Source: Streptomyces sp. NP-1717 (GTDB lineage: Bacteria > Actinomycetota > Actinomycetes > Streptomycetales > Streptomycetaceae). Taken from it: 40,832 bases of DNA. Below the pieces are notes generated by a model, which saw only the letters and a program-made list of their open reading frames with translations, had not been told where the DNA came from and searched no databases. Within the stretch, counting starts at the first letter, position 1; each line of letters opens with the position of its first letter. Location: positions 1 to 40,832 of the forward strand of contig NZ_JAAPBF010000043.1 in NCBI RefSeq assembly GCF_022695985.1, written 5' to 3'. The position numbers and the translations under genes were made by a program. This document shows, piece after piece, positions 23,966 to 32,049 of this stretch.

Positions 23966-24424
23966 GTGAACGCTCCACCTGGGATGACGGTGACCGGAGT
24001 GATGGTGTGCGTGGCGGTGCTCGCGGCGGCGAGTCTCTTCGGTGTGCTGCACCGCCGTACGAACGGGAGGCTCAAGGTGCGCGGGCGTGACGGCGAAAGG
24101 CGGCTCGGCGCGGCCGAGTTGGGCGCGGAGTTGGGGGAGCGTGCCACGCTCGTCCAGTTCTCCAGCGCGTTCTGCCAGCCCTGCCGCGCGACCAGGCGCA
24201 CGCTCGCCGAGGTGACCGGCATGGTCGACGGCGTCGCCCATGTGGAACTCGACGCCGAGGACCGCCTTGAGCTGGTGCGCGAGTTGGGCATCCTCAGAAC
24301 GCCGACGGTGCTCGTCCTCGACGCGGCGGGCCGGATCGTCCGCCGGGCGGCGGGAGCGCCGCGCAGGGCCGATGTGATCGCCGCGCTGGGCGTGGCCGTG
24401 TCGGGCACGACGCCGAGCGGCTGA
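23966..24424 (+). CDS. Membrane-anchored thioredoxin-family protein
   Basis: 152 residues from GTG 23966, or 146 from ATG 23984; neither start has a strong ribosome site. An N-terminal hydrophobic anchor (GVMVCVAVLAAASLFGVL) is followed by a thioredoxin fold with active site C70-Q-P-C73 in FSSAFCQPCRATRR. The cis-proline lies in LRTPTVLVLD. The topology of the single anchor is not decided by the sequence. It pairs with the divergent DUF4395 gene. Confidence 0.88.
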   Translation: MNAPPGMTVTGVMVCVAVLAAASLFGVLHRRTNGRLKVRGRDGERRLGAAELGAELGERATLVQFSSAFCQPCRATRRTLAEVTGMVDGVAHVELDAEDRLELVRELGILRTPTVLVLDAAGRIVRRAAGAPRRADVIAALGVAVSGTTPSG

Positions 24425-24623
24425 GAGTTCCCGGCCGGCGGGCCGGTGGGGCGTTGGGAACGTCACAGTTCGAAGCGGTCGGTCAGCGGGCAACAGATCA
24501 ATGTACCGGCGAGTAATATTATGGTCGGTGCGCCGGTCGACCTGACCGGAAAACCTCCCATCAGGCGCCTATGCTGCGAGCAACAAGGCAGCCCAGAAAT
24601 GACGATGCAGTAGGAGAGCCGGC

Positions 24624-25415
24624 GTGAGCTTGAGGATCGTTGTCTGTGTGAAGTACGTGCCCGACGCCACGGGCGACCGGCATTTCGCCGATGACCTGAC
24701 GCTGGACCGTGACGATGTGGACGGTCTGCTGTCCGAGCTGGACGAGTACGCGGTCGAGCAGGCGCTCCAGATCGCCGGGGACCACACCGGTGACGACGCG
24801 GAGGTCACCGTGCTGACGGTGGGCCCCGAGGACGCCAAGGACGCGCTGCGCAAGGCGCTGTCGATGGGCGCCGACAAGGCGGTCCACGTCGAGGACGACG
24901 ATCTGCACGGCACGGACGCCCTCGGCACCTCGCTGGTCCTCGCGAAGGCGATCGAGAAGACCGGCTACGACCTGGTGATCTGCGGAATGGCCTCCACCGA
25001 CGGCACGATGGGCGTACTGCCCGCGATGCTCTCGGAGCGCCTGGGCGTCCCGCAGGTGACCCTGCTGTCCGAGGTGTCGGTCGACGGCGGGACCGTCAAG
25101 GGCCGCCGCGACGGCGACGCGGCGACGGTCCGGCTCGAAGCGTCCCTGCCGGCCGTCGTGTCGGTCACGGACCAGTCGGGCGAGGCCCGCTACCCCTCGT
25201 TCAAGGGGATCATGGCGGCGAAGAAGAAGCCGGTGGAGTCCCTGGACCTGGGGGACCTGGACATCGAGGCCGGGGACGTCGGCCTCGAAGGCGCGTGGAC
25301 GGCGGTCGACTCCGCCACGGAGCGCCCCGCCCGTACGGCGGGCACGATCGTCAACGACGAGGGCAAGGGCGGCGACGAACTGGCCGAGTTCCTCGTGAGC
25401 CAGAAGTTCATCTGA
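24624..25415 (+). CDS. etfB: Electron transfer flavoprotein beta subunit
   Basis: 263 residues from GTG 24624 with AGGAG upstream. It is a textbook EtfB: IVVCVKYVPD, NxxDEYAVEQALQ-type segment (SELDEYAVEQAL), VLTVGPEDAKDALRKALSMGADKAVHV, and GMASTDGTMGVLPAMLSERLG. With EtfA it accepts electrons from acyl-CoA and other dehydrogenases and passes them to ETF-quinone oxidoreductase. The 199-bp upstream gap holds an A+T island (TAATATTA, around 24514-24521), probably part of its control region, but no clear -35. Confidence 0.96.
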   Translation: MSLRIVVCVKYVPDATGDRHFADDLTLDRDDVDGLLSELDEYAVEQALQIAGDHTGDDAEVTVLTVGPEDAKDALRKALSMGADKAVHVEDDDLHGTDALGTSLVLAKAIEKTGYDLVICGMASTDGTMGVLPAMLSERLGVPQVTLLSEVSVDGGTVKGRRDGDAATVRLEASLPAVVSVTDQSGEARYPSFKGIMAAKKKPVESLDLGDLDIEAGDVGLEGAWTAVDSATERPARTAGTIVNDEGKGGDELAEFLVSQKFI

Positions 25416-25505
25416 CGGAACGCGGCACCCGGGCCACGCCCCGTGCCGCCGCAGTAGCCGGTCCCGGAACCCTCACGCACACGCATTCGCAGGAGAACAG
25501 AACCC

Positions 25506-26468
25506 ATGGCTGAAGTCCTCGTCTATGTCGATCATGTGGACGGTGCCGTCCGCAAGCCCACCCTGGAGCTGCTGACGCTGGCCCGTCGCCTCGGTGACCC
25601 CGTCGCCGTCTCGCTCGGCGCGGGCGCCGCCGACACCGCCGCCAAGCTGGCGGAGCACGGCGCGGTGAAGGTGCTGACCGCCGACGCCCCCGAGTTCGCC
25701 GACTACCTCGTCGTCCCGAAGGTCGACGCGCTCCAGGCCGCTTACGAGAGCGTGTCTCCGGCCGCCGTACTCGTCCCGTCCTCCGCCGAGGGCAAGGAGA
25801 TCGCCGCCCGTCTCGCGGTGCGCATCGGCTCGGGTCTGATCACCGACGCGATCGACCTCCAGGCCGGCGACCAGGGCCCGGTGGCGACACAGTCCGTGTT
25901 CGCCGCCGCGTACACCACCAACTCCCGCGTCACCAAGGGCACTCCGGTCATCACGGTGAAGCCCAACGCGGCCCCCGTCGAGCCGGCCGCCGCCGCGGGC
26001 ACCGTCGAGGCGCTGGCCGTCACCTTCGGTGAGGCGGCCACCGGCACCAAGGTCGTCGACCGCACCCCGCGCGAGTCCACGGGGCGCCCGGAGCTGACCG
26101 AGGCCGCGATCGTCGTCTCCGGCGGACGCGGCGTCAACGGCGCCGAGAACTTCGCGATCATCGAGGCGCTCGCCGACTCCCTCGGCGCGGCCGTCGGCGC
26201 CTCGCGCGCCGCCGTCGACGCCGGCTGGTACCCGCACTCCAACCAGGTCGGCCAGACCGGCAAGTCGGTCTCCCCGCAGCTGTACATCGCCTCCGGCATC
26301 TCGGGCGCGATCCAGCACCGGGCCGGCATGCAGACGTCGAAGACGATCGTCGCGATCAACAAGGACGCCGAGGCGCCCATCTTCGACCTCGTCGACTACG
26401 GCGTGGTCGGCGACCTCTTCCAGGTCGTCCCCCAGCTCACCGAGGCCATCAAGGCGCGCAAGGGCTGA
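25506..26468 (+). CDS. etfA: Electron transfer flavoprotein alpha subunit
   Basis: 320 residues, 90 bases after etfB. The FAD-binding C-terminal domain is intact: VSGGRGVNGAENFAIIEALA, GASRAAVDAGWYPHSNQVGQTGK, SGISGAIQHRAGM and AINKDAEAPIFDLVDYGVVGD. The N-terminal domain pairs with EtfB. The ATG 25506 has AGGAG ten bases upstream. A strong terminator follows. Confidence 0.96.
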   Translation: MAEVLVYVDHVDGAVRKPTLELLTLARRLGDPVAVSLGAGAADTAAKLAEHGAVKVLTADAPEFADYLVVPKVDALQAAYESVSPAAVLVPSSAEGKEIAARLAVRIGSGLITDAIDLQAGDQGPVATQSVFAAAYTTNSRVTKGTPVITVKPNAAPVEPAAAAGTVEALAVTFGEAATGTKVVDRTPRESTGRPELTEAAIVVSGGRGVNGAENFAIIEALADSLGAAVGASRAAVDAGWYPHSNQVGQTGKSVSPQLYIASGISGAIQHRAGMQTSKTIVAINKDAEAPIFDLVDYGVVGDLFQVVPQLTEAIKARKG

Positions 26469-26489
26469 GGGCTGAGTCACGGCATCTCC

Positions 26490-26528
26490 CGGGGGCCGCG
26501 CGGCGGGATCACCGCCGCGCGGCCCCCG
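26490..26528 (+). terminator. Terminator of etfB-etfA
   Basis: A perfect 17-bp stem (26490-26506 with 26512-26528) with a GATCA loop begins 21 bases after the etfA stop. It is almost pure G+C. Confidence 0.9.
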
Positions 26529-26568
26529 TGTGATGTGCGCTCGCCTCCCCGCCCGCGCCGGGCGACCA

Positions 26569-26598
26569 TTGACGCATCCCGGATCGGGCGATTAACTT
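26569..26598 (+). promoter_or_regulatory. Promoter of the DUF6986 aldolase gene
   Basis: TTGACG (26569-26574), 18-base spacer, TAACTT (26593-26598), about 63 bases upstream of the start codon. The operator-like palindrome lies just downstream. Confidence 0.6.
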
Positions 26599-26616
26599 CA
26601 CCATGCGGATGACGCA

Positions 26617-26631
26617 TTCCGTATAGCGGAA
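26617..26631. promoter_or_regulatory. TTCCG-N5-CGGAA operator-like palindrome
   Basis: TTCCG TATAG CGGAA lies about 20 bases downstream of the -10, in position to block transcription. The core resembles IclR-type operators of the AllR kind, seen upstream of allantoin and glyoxylate genes in Streptomyces; that comparison is from memory. Confidence 0.45.
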
Positions 26632-26660
26632 AATCGAGCGCGGCAGACGGAGGCGTGGGA

Positions 26661-27965
26661 ATGGGTCAGGGCCAGCAGGAGAAGGTGACGACGAGCCTCG
26701 CGGGCGCGGTCGGCGCGAGTATCAGCGCCTCGCTCGCGCCGGTCGACGCCGAACTCGCCCGCCGGTACCCGGGAGACCCCGGCACCCGCCAGCCCGTCCA
26801 CACCGTCTACGTCCCCGCCGACGCCTTCGACGCGGGCACCGTCCGCTCCTGGGGCGACCGGGCCCTCGCCACCCTCGACGAACACGCCCCCGACGCCGGC
26901 TCACTGGCGCGCGCCCTCGGCCTCCCCGGCGAACTCGCGGAACCCCTGTACGAGCGGGTGCGGGCCAAGCTGGAGCGCGAGCCCGTCGAAGACCTGCGGA
27001 TCGATTTCGAGGACGGCTACGGACCGCGCTCCGACGAGGAGGAGGACCTCGCCGCCGCGCGCGCCGCGCGCCTCGTCCACGCGGCGTACGCCGACGGCAC
27101 CGCGGCCCCGTACACGGGCATCCGGATGAAGTGCCTGGAGGCCCCCGTACGGGACCGGGCCATCCGCACCCTCGACATCTTCCTCAGCGGACTGATGGAG
27201 GCCGGCGGACTCCCCGAAGGGCTCGTACTCACGCTGCCCAAGGTCACCTATCCCGAACAGGTCGCCGCGATGGTGCGGCTGACGGAGGAGTTCGAGAAGG
27301 CCCGGGGGCTGGAGCGCGGCCGGATCGGCTTCGAGATCCAGATCGAGACCAGCCAGTCCATCCTCGCCGCGGACGGCACCGCCGCGGTGGCCCGGATGAT
27401 CGTCGCGGCGGACGGCCGCGCGACCGGACTGCACTACGGCACCTTCGACTACAGCGCCTGCGTCGGCGTCAGCGCCGCCTACCAGTCGAGCGACCACCCG
27501 GCCGCCGACCACGCCAAGGCCGTCATGCAGGTCGCCGCCGCCGGCACCGGCGTCCGCGTCTGCGACGGCTCGACCAACGTGCTGCCCGTCGGCCCCACCG
27601 CCCAGGTCCACGAGGCGTGGCGGCTCCACTACGGGCTCACTCGCCGCGCCCTGGCCCGCGCCTACTACCAGGGCTGGGACATGCACCCCGGCCACCTGCC
27701 CACGCGCTACGCGGCCGTCTACGCCTTCTACCGCGAGGGACTGGAGCAGGCCGCCGCGCGACTCGCCGCGTACGTGTCCAAGGCCGGCGGCGACGTGATG
27801 GACGAACCCGCCACCGCCAAGGCGCTCAGCGGCTACCTGCTGCGCGGACTGGACTGCGGGGCCCTCGACGGCGACGAGGTCACCCGGCTGACCGGGCTCT
27901 CCCGCGCCGAGCTGGGGAGCTACGCGGCCCCGCGCCGCGCGGACCTGACGGTCTCGGCGCCGTAG
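26661..27965 (+). CDS. DUF6986 family aldolase-like protein (HpcH/HpaI-like barrel)
   Basis: 434 residues from ATG 26661, selected because GGAGG lies seven bases upstream; GTG 26655 overlaps that spacing. Matches DUF6986 proteins, common in actinomycetes. The barrel resembles malate synthase/citrate lyase-like aldolases: DLRIDFEDGYGPRSDEEED provides acidic residues for Mg2+, RIGFEIQIETSQSI gives the active-site Glu, and GLHYGTFDYSACVG follows. The reaction is not established to my knowledge; cleavage of a 2-keto acid or malyl-CoA-like substrate is plausible. The operator-like motif upstream hints at co-regulation with purine or glyoxylate catabolism. The TAG stop at 27963-27965 is the left edge of a MITE-like repeat. 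Confidence 0.87.
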   Translation: MGQGQQEKVTTSLAGAVGASISASLAPVDAELARRYPGDPGTRQPVHTVYVPADAFDAGTVRSWGDRALATLDEHAPDAGSLARALGLPGELAEPLYERVRAKLEREPVEDLRIDFEDGYGPRSDEEEDLAAARAARLVHAAYADGTAAPYTGIRMKCLEAPVRDRAIRTLDIFLSGLMEAGGLPEGLVLTLPKVTYPEQVAAMVRLTEEFEKARGLERGRIGFEIQIETSQSILAADGTAAVARMIVAADGRATGLHYGTFDYSACVGVSAAYQSSDHPAADHAKAVMQVAAAGTGVRVCDGSTNVLPVGPTAQVHEAWRLHYGLTRRALARAYYQGWDMHPGHLPTRYAAVYAFYREGLEQAAARLAAYVSKAGGDVMDEPATAKALSGYLLRGLDCGALDGDEVTRLTGLSRAELGSYAAPRRADLTVSAP

Positions 27966-28126
27966 GGCCTGTCTTCGAAGTCCCCCCGGCCCGTGGCGGC
28001 GGGCACGGCACCTCGCCGCGTTGTCGTCGGCTGGCCGGGGCCCGGCCCCACCTTGCGATGCACCGCATCAGCCGCTGCCGGCGCCCGCCCTGCGGGCGGA
28101 CGCGCCATTTGTCGGACACGGCCCAG
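27963..28126. mobile_element. Decayed MITE-like repeat, related to that at 34616-34787
   Basis: The left edge is TAGGGCCTGTCTTCGAAG. Two internal blocks match the better-preserved element: TCGCCGCGTTG at 28013-28023 and CCTTGCGAT at 28051-28059. The first block lies 50 bases from the left edge here and 51 there. The right edge, around GGACACGGCCCAG (28114-28126), is a poor copy of GACAGGCCCTAG. It occupies almost all of the gap between the DUF6986 gene and the convergent LacI gene. Self-complementary G+C sequence at 28033-28047 could act as terminator. Confidence 0.6.
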
Positions 28127-28153
28127 CCGGACGTACCGACCCGGCCGCCGGGT

Positions 28154-29197
28154 CTACCGGTCGGCCGGCGGCGGCAGTTCACCCGAGCCGCGCGCGATCA
28201 GCCTGGTGGGGACCACCACCCGGCCGGGCGCCTCGGCCGCCCCGTCCAGCCTGCGGAACAGCCGCTCCGCCGCCGTACGCCCCAGGGTGGCCGCGTCCTG
28301 CGCGATGACCGTGACCCCGGGGTTCAGCAGGTCGGCCAGCTCGATGTCGTCGAAGCCGACCAGGGCGACGGGCCGCTCGTGCGCGGCCAGCGCCCGTACG
28401 ACCGTCACCGTCACACGGTTGTTGCCGGTGAGGATCGCGGTGACGGGCTCCGGGGCGTCGAGCATCGAGACGACGGCCTCGTGGACCCGCTCGGGAACGG
28501 TCGTGCCCAGCGACACCCAGGAGTCCTCCACCGGCAGACCGGCCTCGGCCATCGCCGCGCGGTAGCCGCGCAGCCGCTCGACCGCCGTGTGGATCCGCGG
28601 CTGGTCGCCGATGAAACCGATCCGCCGGTGGCCGTGGGCGACCAGGTGGGCGGTGCCCGAACGCGCGCCGCCGAAGCTGTCGGAGAGCACGGCGTCCGCC
28701 TCGATCCGGCCGGCGGGACGGTCCACGAAGACCGTCGCGACCCCGGCCTTGATCTCCGGCTCCAGATAGCGGTGGTCGTCACCGGCGGGAATGATGATCA
28801 GCCCGTCCACGCGGCGCGCGCACAGGGCGAGCACCAACTCCTGCTCGCGGTCCGGGTCCTCGGCGCTCGACCCGTTGATCAGCAGCGCGCCGTGGGCGCG
28901 CGCGACCTCCTCGATCGCCCGGTTCAGCGGGCCGTAGAACGGGTCGGCCAGATCTTCGAGTACCAGTCCGATACTGGCGGTACGGCCCTTGCGCAGCACC
29001 CGCGCCGAGTCGTTGCGGCGGAAGCCCAGCGCGTCGATGGCCTCCTGGACGCGCCGCTCGGTGTCGGGGGTCACGCCCGGCTCCGCGTTGACCACGCGCG
29101 ACACCGTCTTGAGGCCGACACCGGCACGGGCTGCCACGTCTTTCATGGTGGGCCGATTACCGTAGCGGGGCTCAGGGTGACGGGCGGTGTCGGCCAC
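28154..29197 (-). CDS. LacI-family transcriptional regulator
   Basis: 347 residues from GTG 29197 with AGGA ten bases upstream; ATG 29146 would begin right at the DNA-binding domain. The helix-turn-helix is TMKDVAARAGVGLKTVSRVVN, followed by the hinge (RRNDSARVLRKGR) and the periplasmic-binding-protein-like sensor (IGLVLEDLADPFYGPLNRAIEE, VDGLIIIPAGDD, HRRIGFIGDQPRIHTAVERLRGY, VALVGFDDIELADLLNPGVTVI). It is divergent from a ROK kinase and an ABC importer. The palindrome at 29261-29272 between them is a standard LacI-family operator, so it very likely represses the kinase and perhaps itself. Confidence 0.93.
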   Translation of the reverse strand: MADTARHPEPRYGNRPTMKDVAARAGVGLKTVSRVVNAEPGVTPDTERRVQEAIDALGFRRNDSARVLRKGRTASIGLVLEDLADPFYGPLNRAIEEVARAHGALLINGSSAEDPDREQELVLALCARRVDGLIIIPAGDDHRYLEPEIKAGVATVFVDRPAGRIEADAVLSDSFGGARSGTAHLVAHGHRRIGFIGDQPRIHTAVERLRGYRAAMAEAGLPVEDSWVSLGTTVPERVHEAVVSMLDAPEPVTAILTGNNRVTVTVVRALAAHERPVALVGFDDIELADLLNPGVTVIAQDAATLGRTAAERLFRRLDGAAEAPGRVVVPTRLIARGSGELPPPADR

Positions 29198-29260
29198 GGT
29201 GCGCTGTCCTGTCGTCGTTCGGTTGTCGTGCAAGGCTTGTGGCGTTGAGCATAGGCCCTG

Positions 29261-29272
29261 GACAACGTTGTC
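29261..29272. promoter_or_regulatory. LacI-family operator
   Basis: GACAACGTTGTC is a perfect 12-bp palindrome with the central CG typical of LacI/GalR operators. It lies in the 173-bp divergent gap between the lacI-type gene and the ROK kinase, next to an AGCATA (29248-29253) that could be the -10 of the leftward promoter. Confidence 0.75.
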
Positions 29273-29370
29273 AGGTGAATGGAGACTGTTCCACGAACCC
29301 GCAGGTCCCACGCGCGTCCACACCAACCCCCGCCCGCGGGGAACACTCGTCCACTGGAGATCCGACACTG

Positions 29371-30354
29371 ATGCATAACGACCTCGTAGCCGCTCTCGAC
29401 ATCGGCGGTACCAAGATCGCCGGGGCGTTGGTGGACGGCGACGGGAGGATTCTCGTACAGGCTCGCCGGCCGACCCCGGCGACCGAGGACGGCGAGTCGG
29501 TGATGCGCGCGGTCACGGAGGTGCTGGCGGAGGTCGGTGCCTCGCCGCTGTGGACGCGCGCGACGGCTCTCGGCATCGGCAGCGCGGGGCCCGTGGACGC
29601 GGCGGCCGGCACCGTCAGCCCGGTGAACGTCCCCGGCTGGCGCGGCTTCCCGCTGGTGGAGCGGGTCCGGCGGGCCACCGGCGGCCTGCCGGTGACGCTC
29701 GTCGGCGACGGTGTCGCCATGACGGCCGCCGAACACTGGCAGGGCGCGGCCCGCGGCCACGACAACGCCCTGTGCATGGTGGTCTCCACCGGCGTCGGCG
29801 GCGGACTGGTGCTCGGCGGCAAGCTCCACCCCGGCCCCTCCGGCAACTCGGGCCACATCGGCCACATCAGCGTCGACCTCGACGGCGACCTCTGCCCGTG
29901 CGGCGGGCGCGGCTGCGTCGAGCGCATCGCCAGCGGACCGAACATCGCCCGGCGAGCGCTGGAGGGCGGCTGGCGGCCCGGCCCGGACGGTGACACCTCC
30001 GCGGCGGCGGTCGCGGCGGCGGCCCGTACCGGCGACCCGGTCGCGATCGCCTCGTTCGAGCGCGCCGCGCAGGCACTTGCCGCGGGGATCGCCGCGACCG
30101 CGACGCTCGTCGAGATCGGCATCGCGGTCGTCGGCGGGGGAGTGGCCAACGCGGGCGATGTGCTCTTCCTGCCGCTGCGCCGGGCGCTGCGCGAGTACGC
30201 GACGCTGTCGTTCGTCCAGAACCTCACCGTGGCACCGGCGTTGACCGGTACGAACGCCGGTCTGGTGGGAGCCGCCGCGGCTGCCTCGCTGGGCCGCGCG
30301 CCCGCCGCGCCGAGAGAGGCCGACACGGCGATGAGCGCGCCGACTGCGCTGTGA
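29371..30354 (+). CDS. ROK-family sugar kinase
   Basis: 327 residues from ATG 29371 with GGAG upstream. The phosphate-1 loop is ALDIGGTKIAGALVD. The ROK zinc motif is intact (CPCGGRGCVE, residues 175-184), as is GHIGHISVD, with its zinc His. VSTGVGGGLVLGGKL binds ATP. The catalytic Asp is expected in LVGDGVAMTAAEHW, in place of the usual ENDANAAALGE. Glucose, mannose or N-acetylmannosamine could be substrates. No DNA-binding domain, so this is an enzyme rather than a repressor. It phosphorylates the sugar brought in by the importer encoded downstream, by inference. Confidence 0.92.
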   Translation: MHNDLVAALDIGGTKIAGALVDGDGRILVQARRPTPATEDGESVMRAVTEVLAEVGASPLWTRATALGIGSAGPVDAAAGTVSPVNVPGWRGFPLVERVRRATGGLPVTLVGDGVAMTAAEHWQGAARGHDNALCMVVSTGVGGGLVLGGKLHPGPSGNSGHIGHISVDLDGDLCPCGGRGCVERIASGPNIARRALEGGWRPGPDGDTSAAAVAAAARTGDPVAIASFERAAQALAAGIAATATLVEIGIAVVGGGVANAGDVLFLPLRRALREYATLSFVQNLTVAPALTGTNAGLVGAAAAASLGRAPAAPREADTAMSAPTAL

Positions 30355-30462
30355 CAGACCGTCAGGGAAGACGTCCGGAGAGCGATGTGACGAACCGTCA
30401 AAGTCGCTCCGCCGACGCTCTCTTCAACCCTGTGCCCTTGCGCGCGTTTGCGGTGGGGCCTG

Positions 30463-30477
30463 TTCAACTCTGTTGAA
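30463..30477. promoter_or_regulatory. TTCAAC-N3-GTTGAA palindrome upstream of the second importer
   Basis: Perfect 6-bp arms around TCT lie 41 bases upstream of the candidate -35 of the importer operon. It differs from the LacI operator at 29261-29272, though both have a GTTG/CAAC core. Possible regulatory site. Confidence 0.4.
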
Positions 30478-30517
30478 TGAGGCCGGGTAACGGTTGTTCG
30501 ATATCCCGTCAGAACCC

Positions 30518-30546
30518 TTGACGGCTCCCACTCAGGGGAGTGAGAT
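30518..30546 (+). promoter_or_regulatory. Promoter of the second sugar-ABC operon
   Basis: TTGACG (30518-30523), 17-base spacer, TGAGAT (30541-30546), 49 bases before the ATG. The 241-bp gap after the kinase gene supports independent transcription. Confidence 0.5.
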
Positions 30547-30595
30547 CCAATCCTCGCGTTCGGTTGTGTTGGGTTGAACCCCTGAGGAGGGGGAC

Positions 30596-31954
30596 ATGTC
30601 TCGATCTCCGTTCAACGGTTCGGCGGTACCGGCGAGTCTGGCGGGCCGTCCGATCTCCCGGCGAAATCTTCTGCGCGGCGCGGCGGCCGGGGCGGGCGCG
30701 ATCACGCTGCCGTCGCTGCTCGCCGCCTGCGGTGGTGGCCCCGGCGGTGACGGAAAGACCGTCACGGTGGGCTCCAACGCCTCCGACCCGGTCCCCAAGA
30801 AGGCGTTCGCCCAGGCGTTCGCGGCGTACGAGAAGCAGTCGAAGGACAAGCGGACGGTCGACGTCAACACCGTCGACCACAACAGCTTCCAGGAGAACAT
30901 CAGCCGCTATCTGCAGAGCAAGCCGGACGACGTCTTCATGTGGTTCGCCGGCTACCGGATGCAGTTCTTCGCCGAGAAGGGGCTGTTGCACGACATCAGC
31001 GACCTCTGGGGCGACTACACCGGCTTCTCCGACGCGCTCAGGGCCCAGTCGACCGGCTCCGACGACAAGCAGTACCTCACGCCGTACTACTACTACCCGT
31101 GGGCGGTCTTCCACCGGAAGAGCGTCTTCGCGCAGTACGGCTACGAGGCGCCGCGCACCCTCGACGCGTACCTGGCGCTCGCCAGGCAGATGCGCAAGGA
31201 CAAGCTGACCCCCATCGCCTTCTGCGACAAGGACGGCTGGCCCGCGATGGGCACCTTCGACTACATCAACATGCGCACCAACGGCTACGAGTTCCACAAG
31301 TCCCTGATGGCGGGCGAGGAGGCCTGGACCGACAGGCGCGTCAAGGACGTCTTCGACACCTGGCGCTCCATCCTCCCCTTCTGCCAGCAGGGCGCCAACG
31401 GCCGTACGTGGCAGGAGGCCGCCAGCAGCCTCCAGAAGAAGGAGACGGGGATGGCCGTCTTCGGACTCCCGCACCCCGGCCAGCAGTTCCCCGAGGCCGA
31501 GCAGGACGACATCGACTTCTTCGCCTTCCCCGAGATCAACCCGGAGCACGGTCAGGACGCGGTCGAGGCCCCCATCGACGGATTCCTGCTGGCGAAGAAC
31601 TCCAAGAGCCTGAAGAACGACCGGACCATGGAGAGCGCCAGGGACCTGCTGTCGTGGCTGGCCACGGGCAGGGCCGAGGACGTCTATCTGGCCGGTGACC
31701 CGAACAACGTCGCGGTCAGCGACGAAGCGGACATCGCCAAGTACACACCGCTGCAGAAGAAGGCGGTGGAGCTGATCGCCGGCTCGAAGCAGATATCGCA
31801 GTTCATGGACCGCGACACCCGGCCCGACTTCGCCTCCACGGTGATGATCCAGGCCATTCAGAGCTTCATCAACGACCCGAAGGACATCGACGGGCTGGTC
31901 AACGGGATCGAGCGGCAGAAGAAGACCCTGTTCGCCTCCGACGCCGGCAACTGA
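30596..31954 (+). CDS. Sugar ABC transporter substrate-binding protein, Tat lipoprotein
   Basis: 452 residues from ATG 30596 with GAGGAGGGG upstream. Combines a Tat motif (ISRRNLLRGAAAG, starting at residue 20) with a lipobox (LLAAC, Cys45), so it is probably exported folded and lipidated. The mature protein is a family-1 sugar-binding type (DDVFMWFAGYRMQFFAEKGLLHDIS, YYYYPWAVFHRKSVFAQYG, DGFLLAKNSKSLK). It is preceded by its own promoter and followed by two permeases. Likely partner of the ROK kinase; ligand unknown. Confidence 0.93.
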   Translation: MSRSPFNGSAVPASLAGRPISRRNLLRGAAAGAGAITLPSLLAACGGGPGGDGKTVTVGSNASDPVPKKAFAQAFAAYEKQSKDKRTVDVNTVDHNSFQENISRYLQSKPDDVFMWFAGYRMQFFAEKGLLHDISDLWGDYTGFSDALRAQSTGSDDKQYLTPYYYYPWAVFHRKSVFAQYGYEAPRTLDAYLALARQMRKDKLTPIAFCDKDGWPAMGTFDYINMRTNGYEFHKSLMAGEEAWTDRRVKDVFDTWRSILPFCQQGANGRTWQEAASSLQKKETGMAVFGLPHPGQQFPEAEQDDIDFFAFPEINPEHGQDAVEAPIDGFLLAKNSKSLKNDRTMESARDLLSWLATGRAEDVYLAGDPNNVAVSDEADIAKYTPLQKKAVELIAGSKQISQFMDRDTRPDFASTVMIQAIQSFINDPKDIDGLVNGIERQKKTLFASDAGN

Positions 31955-32049
31955 GCCCGGACGGCGGGCTCCTGTCCGCCGGCCTTTGCGGCGTGCACCG
32001 TCCTTCCGTCCGTCGTCCGTCCGCCGACTCCGACCAGGAGCTCTGATCC

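Noticed and set aside
24511..24521. TAATATTA island as the etfB -10 box
   Set aside because: The expected -35 position holds CAACAG, and the distance to the start is long; left as a note under etfB.
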